Shown: positions 37,097 through 44,158 of the stretch, one piece after another
How the letters are laid out: each line of letters begins with the position of its first letter
Numbering within the stretch: the stretch's first letter is position 1
From: Pseudomonas sp. MIACH
GTDB lineage: Bacteria > Pseudomonadota > Gammaproteobacteria > Pseudomonadales > Pseudomonadaceae
Assembly: GCF_001269925.1 (NCBI RefSeq)
Contig: NZ_LHVO01000045.1
Span: 96,500-160,499, forward strand
DNA length: 64,000 bases
Reading direction: 5' to 3'
Made by a program: the position numbers and the translations under genes
The notes under the pieces: model-generated
The model's input: the letters and a program-made list of their open reading frames with translations, nothing else
Told to the model about the DNA's origin: nothing
The model's database searches: none

Positions 37097-38692
37097 CTAT
37101 TTTTTGCCGGTCAGGCCACCGAGAATCCCGCCCAGTGCACCACCATTTGCGGTGGCGCCTGCGCTGGTGGAGGTCGTTGCGCTGCCGCCCACGCTGAGGC
37201 CGCCGCCGAGCAGGCCACCACCGTTGCTTGTGCCTCCGGTCACCAGGCCGCCGACCGACGTTACGGTGCCACCCACTGCGCTCACGGTGCCGCCCAGGGC
37301 GTTGGTGATCGGGTTGGCGTTGGTGGTGCTGATTTGTCCGCCCAGGCTGCTGACCGCGCCGCCCACGTTGGTGACCAGGCCGTTGACCGGCGCACCCAGG
37401 CCAGTGGCGCCGCCGATGGTTTGGGTGAGGTTCTGTACCCCGCTGGTGACAGGGTTGAGTGCGACGCCAAGGGTGTTGGTGATTGGGGCGACCGCTGCAC
37501 CGGCCGTCGCGTTCGGTACGCCATTGCCGCCGAGCAGGGTGCCCACGGATGCCACGGTGCCGCCGACGTTGACCCCAGTGACGCCGGTCGCGCTGACCAC
37601 ACCGTTGGTGCTGCCCGCATTCAGGCCGCTACTGGCACCGGCGATCACACCGCCGATCAGTTCGGGCAGGCCGGATGGATTGGCGCCGCCGCCTGTGCCA
37701 CCGCCGACGTTGCCGGGATTCGGATCGACATAACCGCTGGCCTTGCCGACGGTGATGCCCACGCCATTGAGCACGTTGCCCACCGCGTCGGTCACGGGGT
37801 TGCCGCCGGTACCGGCGACTTTATCGCCCAGGCCGTCAACGGTACCGCCGACTTTGCGCAGCAGGCCGCCTACCGGGCTGTCCAGGCCGGTCGTGCTGCC
37901 GACTTTGCCGGTGGCCTTTTCCACCAGGGACACCACAGGCACCAGTACTCGCGCGCCGACGGTGTCAGTGACCGAACCCAACGGACCGGTGGTGCTGGCA
38001 GTACTCAACGTATCGCCAAGCATGGTCACGGCATTGCCGACCTTATCGACCACGCCGCCCACCGCTGGCGAGACGGTCCTGACCACCGGCACGCGTCCGA
38101 GCAAAGTGGCAACGTTAGCGCCTGTGACGCTCACCCCATCACCCAGGTCGGAAACCCCATTGCCCACGCCGGCAAGGGTTGTGCCCAGGGCATTGCTGTC
38201 GGTCCCTATCGAGCCCAGGCCGTCCGACACGCCATCACCGATACTGCCCACGGCGGTGCCGGTAGCGGTCACCAGGCCGCCAGCGGTTGCGCCGACGATT
38301 GGCAGGCTGCCGAGGGTGGTGCCCAGGCTGCCGACGGTGCCGCCGAGACCGGTCACGGTGGTGCCGAGGGTGTCGACCACCGCTGCGGTGACCAGTGTGC
38401 TGGTGGTGCCGCCACCGGTACCGCCTGTGCCGCCACCCGTGCCGCCAGTACCACCGCCGGTACCACCGGTGCCGCCACCTGTGCCGCCAGTACCACCGCC
38501 CGTACCACCTGTGCCACCGCCGGTGCCGCCCGTGCCACCACCGTCGGTACCGCCACCGCTTGCGGCAGGGTCCGAGGAAGCCGAGCCGCTACTGTGATGC
38601 CCGCCACCACCGCTGCTGCAGCCGCCCAACGTCATTGCTATCGCCAGGGCCAGCGCGGTACTTGCTTTCCAAAACACGATTTGAGTTTTCAT
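37097..38692 (-). CDS. Glycine-rich, collagen-like repeat lipoprotein
   Basis: A 531-residue predicted lipoprotein. The signal peptide ends in AMTLGGC (Cys about 25), then a Ser/Gly/His-rich stretch and a Gly-Thr tract with the seven-residue unit TGGTGGG about six times. The remaining 430 residues are degenerate repeats of the form G-x-V-x-x-[LV]-G-[GT]-T-V (for example LGGTVSAVGGTVTSVGGLVTGG), low in charged residues and lacking Cys after the lipid site. Pseudomonas proteins of this kind are often named 'collagen-like', although a strict Gly-X-Y pattern is not present here. A surface or matrix role is inference from composition and from its place beside a TpsB pore and the Tad cluster. Confidence 0.8.
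   Translation of the reverse strand: MKTQIVFWKASTALALAIAMTLGGCSSGGGGHHSSGSASSDPAASGGGTDGGGTGGTGGGTGGTGGGTGGTGGGTGGTGGGTGGTGGGTGGTGGGTTSTLVTAAVVDTLGTTVTGLGGTVGSLGTTLGSLPIVGATAGGLVTATGTAVGSIGDGVSDGLGSIGTDSNALGTTLAGVGNGVSDLGDGVSVTGANVATLLGRVPVVRTVSPAVGGVVDKVGNAVTMLGDTLSTASTTGPLGSVTDTVGARVLVPVVSLVEKATGKVGSTTGLDSPVGGLLRKVGGTVDGLGDKVAGTGGNPVTDAVGNVLNGVGITVGKASGYVDPNPGNVGGGTGGGANPSGLPELIGGVIAGASSGLNAGSTNGVVSATGVTGVNVGGTVASVGTLLGGNGVPNATAGAAVAPITNTLGVALNPVTSGVQNLTQTIGGATGLGAPVNGLVTNVGGAVSSLGGQISTTNANPITNALGGTVSAVGGTVTSVGGLVTGGTSNGGGLLGGGLSVGGSATTSTSAGATANGGALGGILGGLTGKK
38408..38533. repeat. Six tandem 21-bp repeats in the glycine-rich gene
   Basis: Six consecutive 21-bp units (starts 38408, 38429, 38450, 38471, 38492, 38513) that differ mainly at codon third positions, so the encoded TGGTGGG unit is kept. 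Because the unit is a multiple of three, slippage would change the length of the linker but not the frame. Confidence 0.85.
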
Positions 38693-38992
38693 GATTGAGT
38701 TCCTTGCACCTGTACAACCTTAGTTGTCATCAAACGCTCGTTACTTCTTGGATAGCGATGCGTTTGTCCGTGTGCGTATCACAGACCCAGGTTCACGTTC
38801 TCTCAATTCTCAAGTTGGTATTAACGATTTATATAGCAGGGCCGGAACGCCTGCTTAGTGACTAATTCGAAGGGTGTAAGGGGAGATTGTATCAATATGT
38901 ATATATGATTTAAATCAATAAGTTAAAATAATAGCGGGCTTGATTAAGTCCGCTATTACTTAGGGCGTATATATACAATTAACCAGGTTTTT
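38693..38992. promoter_or_regulatory. AT-rich intergenic region with an FNR/Anr-like site
   Basis: About 300 bp, clearly AT-richer than the surroundings, upstream of the glycine-rich lipoprotein gene. ATGATTTAAATCAA at 38906-38919 matches the FNR/Anr consensus TTGAT-N4-ATCAA at nine of ten positions and is palindromic over its inner 12 bases. It is about 220 bp before the lipoprotein start. A terminator lies to its right at 38931-38958. Confidence 0.4.
38931..38958 (-). terminator. Terminator of the MaoC/FabG operon
   Basis: AATAGCGG (38931-38938) pairs with CCGCTATT (38951-38958) around a 12-base loop, 35 bp after the stop at 38993. On the reverse strand the stem is followed by an A/T-rich stretch with TTTT, fitting a rho-independent terminator. 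Confidence 0.7.
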
Positions 38993-39841
38993 TCATGCGA
39001 TTGGTCGCCACTTTCCAGTCATGTGCTCAATATCGCCCACCCCTTTCAAGCTTAATTCACCACTGGAACCGGCGGCACTGGTGTGCAATGTCACTTCGCT
39101 GGGCAGGCGCACGGGTTTCTTGAACACCACGTCTATTTCAATATTCGCAGTGGGCAGGTGATCGCCGAGGGCCGCCAGTGCGCGTGCCTTGTTCCACAGC
39201 CCATGGGCGATGGCTTGGGGAAAGCCAAATGCTTTGGCGGTCAGCGCACTCAAGTGGATGGGGTTGTAGTCGCCGGATACCCGCGCGTAGCGACGGCCGA
39301 TATCGGCGGGGGCTTTCCAGCGCGTCAACTCGCTGACCTGCTCAGGTGTGGGCTGCCTATCATCTGGCGCTTCGCCTTCGAGTTTCACGCCCCGGCAGAG
39401 CATGCGGCTTTCGGCCTCCCACAACACACCGAGGGAATCTTCGACGGTGGTCACCACGTCAAACGTCGCGCCCTTGGCGTGGGGCTGGAGGTTTTGCGCG
39501 TGCACGCTGATGCGCAGTTGGCTGACGCCACCCAGCGGGCGATGGATGCGAATGCGATTGCTCAGGTGGATCAGCCCGAGCAGCGGGAAGGGAAAGGCGT
39601 TGGAGGTGAGCAACTGCATCTGTAGCCCAAACGCCAGAATGTGTGGATAAGTCGGCGGCAGGATCGGGCTGTCGGCAAAACCGCAGACCTTGCGATAGGC
39701 CGCCACCTTCTCGGGGTTGACGCTGATCTGGCAACGCAGACCCTGTGCGGGCAACGCACTGCCGGTGATCTTGCGTTTGAGCGCCGCCCGCCAATACAGC
39801 GGTGGCAGAAACGGTGTACTGCCTAAGGTTTGCCAATCCAT
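38993..39841 (-). CDS. MaoC-like (R)-hydratase/dehydratase
   Basis: A 282-residue protein with a C-terminal MaoC hot-dog domain: RRYARVSGDYNPIHLSALTAKAFGFPQAIAHGLW contains the Asp-x4-His hydratase dyad (D..NPIH) and the AHG motif. The N-terminal half is a second, degenerate hot-dog (SNRIRIHRPLGGVSQLRISV). It probably hydrates or dehydrates an acyl-thioester. The ATG at 39841 lies just after the FabG stop with two bases between, so the two genes form an operon and may act in sequence on the same acyl chain. Confidence 0.85.
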   Translation of the reverse strand: MDWQTLGSTPFLPPLYWRAALKRKITGSALPAQGLRCQISVNPEKVAAYRKVCGFADSPILPPTYPHILAFGLQMQLLTSNAFPFPLLGLIHLSNRIRIHRPLGGVSQLRISVHAQNLQPHAKGATFDVVTTVEDSLGVLWEAESRMLCRGVKLEGEAPDDRQPTPEQVSELTRWKAPADIGRRYARVSGDYNPIHLSALTAKAFGFPQAIAHGLWNKARALAALGDHLPTANIEIDVVFKKPVRLPSEVTLHTSAAGSSGELSLKGVGDIEHMTGKWRPIA

Positions 39842-39843
39842 GC

Positions 39844-41187
39844 TCACGCTCCCAACAAACTTTGGCCACACACCCGCAGCGCTTGCCCGCTGACCGCACC
39901 GGAACCCGGCTGGCCCAGCCAGGCCACGGCTTCGGCGACGTCTTGCGGCAAACCGCCCTGGCCCAGTGAACTCATGCGCCGCCCGGCTTCACGCAGGGCA
40001 AAGGGAATATGCGCGGTCATCTGGGTTTCGATAAAGCCTGGGGCTACGGCGTTGATGCTGATCCCGCGCTCCTCCAGCAACGGCGCCCATGCCTGTACCA
40101 GGCCGATCAAACCGGCCTTGCTCGCGGCGTAGTTGGTTTGCCCACGGTTGCCGGCGATGCCGCTGATGGAGGCCAGCACCACCACGCGGGCATTGTCGTG
40201 CAGGGTGCCGCTGTCGAGCAGGGCCTGGGTCAGTACTTGCGGGGCATTGAGGTTGACCGCCAGCACCGCGTCCCAGTATTCCGGGGTCATGTTGGCCAGG
40301 GTTTTGTCACGGGTGATCCCGGCGTTGTGCACCAGGATGTCGAGGCCGTCGGGCAGGTGTTCGATCAACTGGCCAGCGGCGTCTTCGGCGCAGATGTCCA
40401 GCACGATTGTGCGCGCCCCCAGGCGTGCGGCCAGGGCTTCGAGGTCGGCCTTGGCCTGGGGCACGTCGAGCAGGATCACTTCGGCGCCGTCGCGGGCCAG
40501 GGTTTCGGCGATGGACGCGCCAATGCCCCGGGCTGCGCCGGTGACCAATGCCTTACGCCCGGCGAGGGGGCGGGTCCAGTCTTCGACCGGCGTGGCACAG
40601 GCTTTCAGGCGAATCACCTGGCCGGAGATATACGCGCTTTTCGGTGATAGGAAGAAGCGCAGCGCGCCTTCCAATTGGTCTTCGGCACCGTCGCCGACGT
40701 AGAGCAATTGCAACACGCCGCCGTTGCGCAGCTCCTTGGCCAAGGACCGGCTGAAACCTTCAAGGGCGCGTTGGGCGCTGGCGGCGAAAGGGTCGCTGAG
40801 GCTTTCCGGGGCGCGGCCGAGGATCACCAGGTGGGCGCTGTTATCGAGGTTTTTCAGCAACGGCTGGAAGAACTCGCGCAGTTGCTTGAGTTGATCGCTG
40901 TGTTGCAAGTGGCTGGCATCGAATACCACGGCCTTGAGCTTGGGGCCGTGGCCGGGAATCCACGTCGATGTCTCGGTGCCGTACGTGTAGGTCGCGTCGG
41001 TGAGCTTGTTGGCAAACGCCTGTACATGGGTTGCCAGTACGCCACCCCCGAGTAGCAATGCGCCGTCCACCGGACGCAGGCGCCCGGCTTGCCAGCGTTC
41101 CAGGCGTACCGGTGACGGCAGGCCAAGGGCGGCGACCAGGCGATGGCCGAGGCTTGAGTTGGCGAAGTCGATATAACGGTCAGACAT
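39844..41187 (-). CDS. High-molecular-weight 3-oxoacyl-ACP reductase (FabG-like)
   Basis: A 447-residue protein: an N-terminal non-catalytic Rossmann-like region (about 1-205) fused to a full short-chain dehydrogenase (about 210-447). The SDR part has the NADPH loop TGAARGIG, HNAGITRD, the catalytic Ser in LASISGIAG and Y-x3-K in TNYAASKAGLIG, and ends VSGQALRVCGQSL. This is the FabG4/HMwFabG type, twice the length of FabG. It is divergent from a thiolase gene 103 bp away, so the three enzymes probably work on the same beta-oxidation-like or acyl-chain pathway. Confidence 0.9.
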   Translation of the reverse strand: MSDRYIDFANSSLGHRLVAALGLPSPVRLERWQAGRLRPVDGALLLGGGVLATHVQAFANKLTDATYTYGTETSTWIPGHGPKLKAVVFDASHLQHSDQLKQLREFFQPLLKNLDNSAHLVILGRAPESLSDPFAASAQRALEGFSRSLAKELRNGGVLQLLYVGDGAEDQLEGALRFFLSPKSAYISGQVIRLKACATPVEDWTRPLAGRKALVTGAARGIGASIAETLARDGAEVILLDVPQAKADLEALAARLGARTIVLDICAEDAAGQLIEHLPDGLDILVHNAGITRDKTLANMTPEYWDAVLAVNLNAPQVLTQALLDSGTLHDNARVVVLASISGIAGNRGQTNYAASKAGLIGLVQAWAPLLEERGISINAVAPGFIETQMTAHIPFALREAGRRMSSLGQGGLPQDVAEAVAWLGQPGSGAVSGQALRVCGQSLLGA

Positions 41188-41290
41188 GGAACGCTCTCCG
41201 AAGGCTGGGGTTCAAAAGGTTGACCATCCCAGGGTAGCAGTCGTTCGACTAGGCTCAGTTATCCACCCCACAACCCACAGGGAGCTTTCC

Positions 41291-42568
41291 ATGACTCAAT
41301 TGCGCCGTGTAGCGATCATTGGCGGTAACCGCATTCCTTTCGCCCGTTCCAATGGCCCCTACGCCACGGCGAGCAACCAGGCGATGCTGACCGCGGCCCT
41401 GGAGGGCTTGATCGAACGCTACAACCTGCACGGCCTGCGCATCGGCGAGGTGGCCGCCGGCGCGGTGCTCAAGCATTCCCGCGACTTCAACCTCACCCGT
41501 GAATGCGTGCTGGGTTCACGCCTGTCGCCGCAAACCCCGGCTTACGACATTCAGCAGGCGTGCGGCACGGGGCTCGAGGCGGCGTTGCTGGTGGCCAACA
41601 AAATCGCCCTGGGCCAGATTGAATGCGGGATTGCCGGCGGGGTGGACACCACCTCCGACGCTCCTATCGGCGTGAACGAAGGGCTGCGCAAGATTCTGCT
41701 GCAAGCCAATCGCAGCAAGTCCATGGCGGATAAATTAAAAGTCCTGTTACAACTTCGTCCCCAGCACCTCAAGCCTGAGCTGCCGCGTAATGGCGAGCCG
41801 CGCACCGGTTTGTCCATGGGCCAGCATTGCGAATTGATGGCGCAGACCTGGCAGATTCCGCGTGCCGAGCAGGACCAACTCGCCCTCGAAAGTCATCAGA
41901 AAATGGCCGCTGCCTATGCCGAAGGCTGGCATAACGATCTGCTCACGCCGTTTTTGGGCCTGACCCGCGACAACAACCTGCGCCCCGACCTGACTCTGGA
42001 AAAACTCGCCGCGCTCAAGCCCGCGTTTGAGCGCAGCGAAAAGGGCACGCTCACGGCCGGCAATTCCACGCCGCTCACCGATGGCGCATCCCTGGTGTTG
42101 CTGGGCAGTGAAGCCTGGGCCCAGGAGCGTGGTCTGCCGATCCTGGCCTACCTGCGCGATGGCGAAGCGGCGGCGGTGGATTTCGTCAACGGCGCCGAAG
42201 GCCTCCTGATGGCGCCGGTGTATGCGGTGCCACGTTTGCTGGCGAGGAATGGCCTGACGCTGCAGGACTTTGATTACTACGAGATCCACGAAGCCTTCGC
42301 GGCCCAAGTGTTGTGCACGCTCAAGGCGTGGGAGGATGCGGATTACTGCCAGACGCGCCTCGGGCTGGACGCGCCATTGGGGGCTATTGATCGCAGCCGG
42401 CTCAATGTGAAGGGCAGCTCCCTGGCGGCCGGTCACCCGTTTGCCGCCACCGGTGGGCGCATCGTCGCCAACCTGGCCAAGTTGCTCGACGCGGCGGGCA
42501 AGGGGCGCGGGCTGATTTCGATCTGCGCGGCAGGCGGGCAAGGTGTGACGGCGATCATCGAACGTTGA
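41291..42568 (+). CDS. Acetyl-CoA C-acyltransferase (FadI-like thiolase)
   Basis: A 425-residue thiolase. The nucleophilic Cys is in DIQQACGTGLEAAL; other active-site motifs are NSTPLTDGAS, EIHEAFAAQ, GHPFAATGGR and the C-terminal CAAGGQG. It should catalyse cleavage or condensation of 3-ketoacyl-CoA; chain length is unknown. The frame opens 35 codons earlier, but CAGGGAG precedes the ATG at 41291 and the sequence MTQLRRVAIIGGNRIPF is the normal thiolase start. Confidence 0.92.
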   Translation: MTQLRRVAIIGGNRIPFARSNGPYATASNQAMLTAALEGLIERYNLHGLRIGEVAAGAVLKHSRDFNLTRECVLGSRLSPQTPAYDIQQACGTGLEAALLVANKIALGQIECGIAGGVDTTSDAPIGVNEGLRKILLQANRSKSMADKLKVLLQLRPQHLKPELPRNGEPRTGLSMGQHCELMAQTWQIPRAEQDQLALESHQKMAAAYAEGWHNDLLTPFLGLTRDNNLRPDLTLEKLAALKPAFERSEKGTLTAGNSTPLTDGASLVLLGSEAWAQERGLPILAYLRDGEAAAVDFVNGAEGLLMAPVYAVPRLLARNGLTLQDFDYYEIHEAFAAQVLCTLKAWEDADYCQTRLGLDAPLGAIDRSRLNVKGSSLAAGHPFAATGGRIVANLAKLLDAAGKGRGLISICAAGGQGVTAIIER

Positions 42569-42701
42569 ATTCGCCAAAATTGGCATATTGGATGCATTCT
42601 TGAGTGGTCAGAGGTCGGTAGCCCCTCCCACCGGCGAGCCGATTGCCGTATAACGAGTGCCATACGCGTATTTGGTAATAAAGGACCCACAATAAAAGCT
42701 G

Positions 42702-43601
42702 ATGAAGACTCCTAAACGCATTGAACCCCTGATCGAAGACGGTCTGGTCGACGAAGTGCTGCGCCCACTCATGAGTGGTAAAGAAGCAGCTGTTTATGTG
42801 GTGCGCTGCGGCAACGAATTGCGTTGCGCCAAGGTTTACAAGGAGGCGAATAAACGAAGTTTTCGTCAAGCGTCTGAATACCAGGAAGGCCGTAAGGTCC
42901 GTAACAGCCGGCAGGCCCGGGCCATGGCCAAGGGCTCGAAATTCGGCAAGAAAGAAACCGAAGATGCCTGGCAGAACGCCGAAGTAGCGGCGTTGTTCCG
43001 TCTGGCCGGTGCGGGCGTTCGCGTGCCCAAGCCATACGACTTCTTGGAAGGCGTGCTGTTGATGGAGCTGGTGGCCGACGAGTACGGCGATGCAGCGCCA
43101 CGTCTGAATGACGTGACGTTGGAGCCGGACCAGGCGCGTGAATACCACGCCTTCCTGATTTCCCAGATCGTCCTGATGCTGTGTACCGGCCTGGTGCATG
43201 GTGACCTGTCCGAGTTCAACGTACTGCTCACGCCGACCGGTCCGGTCATCATCGATCTGCCCCAGGCAGTGGATGCGGCGGGCAACAACCACGCGTTCAA
43301 CATGCTGGAGCGGGATGTGGGCAACATGGCTTCCTACTTCGGGCGTTTTGCCCCGGAATTGAAGACGACCAAGTACGCCAAGGAAATGTGGGCGCTCTAC
43401 GAAGCCGGCACCTTGCACCCGGCCAGCGTATTGACCGGCGAGTTTGACGAGCCGGAAGAGCTGGCGGATGTCGGCGGTGTGATCCGCGAGATTGAAGCGG
43501 CGCGGCTGGATGAAGAGCGGCGCCAGGCCATTCGGGCGGCCGATGATGCGCCACCGAGCAAAGCGTCGGAAGAACCACCGCCGCCGCCTTGGATGCAGTG
43601 A
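42702..43601 (+). CDS. RIO1-type serine protein kinase
   Basis: A 299-residue atypical kinase. Landmarks: SGKEAAVYVVRCGNELRCAKVYKE (glycine-rich loop region and catalytic Lys), MELVAD hinge, LVHGDLSEFNVLL (catalytic HGD..N) and VIIDLPQAVD (metal-binding Asp in the D-L-P variant used by RIO kinases). The C-terminal tail is Pro-rich. A homologue lies near cueR in P. aeruginosa (PA4780 region). The substrate is unknown. Confidence 0.88.
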   Translation: MKTPKRIEPLIEDGLVDEVLRPLMSGKEAAVYVVRCGNELRCAKVYKEANKRSFRQASEYQEGRKVRNSRQARAMAKGSKFGKKETEDAWQNAEVAALFRLAGAGVRVPKPYDFLEGVLLMELVADEYGDAAPRLNDVTLEPDQAREYHAFLISQIVLMLCTGLVHGDLSEFNVLLTPTGPVIIDLPQAVDAAGNNHAFNMLERDVGNMASYFGRFAPELKTTKYAKEMWALYEAGTLHPASVLTGEFDEPEELADVGGVIREIEAARLDEERRQAIRAADDAPPSKASEEPPPPPWMQ

Positions 43602-43622
43602 TCCCTGGCTGATGAGGATCAA

Positions 43623-43730
43623 AATGTGGGATGGGCGGTGCGACGATTCGACTTGCTCCCGATAGCGGTGTGTCAGTTACAGATATTGAGACTGATACAC
43701 CGCCATCGGGAGCAAGCCCCCTCCCACATT
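43623..43730. repeat. REPIN of a second REP family
   Basis: AATGTGGGA (43623-43631) is mirrored by TCCCACATT (43722-43730), and CTTGCTCCCGATAGCGGTGT by ACACCGCCATCGGGAGCAAG. It fills the gap between the kinase gene and cueR. The left arm contains GTGCGACGATTCGACTTGC, whose exact reverse complement occurs at 54337-54355. Confidence 0.85.
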
Positions 43731-43756
43731 GGTTTTGTAGTGAGTCAGTTAGAGCC

Positions 43757-44158
43757 TCACGCGCAGCAGCTTCCCGAAGCCAACTCCTTGAGAATCGGAC
43801 AATCCGGCCGGTCATCCCCGTGACAGTGTTCCACCAGGTCCTGCAACGTATCGCGCAACTGCCCCAACTCCAGGATCTTCTGATTCAGCGCCTCGATATG
43901 CTGGCGCGCCAGGGCTTTCACATCGGCGCTGGCCCGTTGCCGGTCCTGCCACAGGGTCAGCAGCTTGCCGACCTCTTCCAATGAAAACCCCAGGTCCCGC
44001 GAGCGTTTGATAAACGCCAGGGTGTGCAGGTCGTCGGTGCCGTAGATGCGGTAGCCGCTGTCGGTGCGATGGGCGGTTTTCAACAGGCCAATGGATTCGT
44101 AGTAGCGAATCATCTTCGCGCTCAGCCCGCTTTGCCGGGCGGCTTGGCCGATGTTCAT
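43757..44158 (-). CDS. cueR: Cu(I)-responsive MerR-family regulator CueR
   Basis: A 133-residue MerR-type activator: MNIGQAARQSGLSAKMIRYYESIGLL (winged helix), then SGYRIYGTDDLHTLAFIKRSRDLGFSLEEV and a dimerisation helix. The copper loop CHGDDRPDCPI has two Cys separated by seven residues, as in E. coli CueR, and the C-terminal CCA is the usual Cys-pair tail. Its ATG overlaps the copA stop (ATGA), so regulator and pump are translated from one mRNA and cueR is probably under its own control through the operator upstream of copA. Confidence 0.93.
   Translation of the reverse strand: MNIGQAARQSGLSAKMIRYYESIGLLKTAHRTDSGYRIYGTDDLHTLAFIKRSRDLGFSLEEVGKLLTLWQDRQRASADVKALARQHIEALNQKILELGQLRDTLQDLVEHCHGDDRPDCPILKELASGSCCA

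Noticed and set aside
38408..38533. Possible CRISPR array
   Set aside because: The 21-bp units are directly adjacent without spacers and are in frame within a coding sequence.
37067..38698. Open frame of 543 codons on the + strand
   Set aside because: Antisense to the glycine-rich lipoprotein; the repeat codons keep both strands open. No signal peptide or family is seen, while the reverse strand gives a clean lipoprotein with a terminator.
20172..39000. Recent acquisition of the Tad/TpsB island by horizontal transfer
   Set aside because: No integrase, tRNA, flanking direct repeat or clear change in base composition was seen, and the order resembles that of other Pseudomonas. Only the short 34.3-34.5 and 38.7-39.0 kb gaps are AT-rich.
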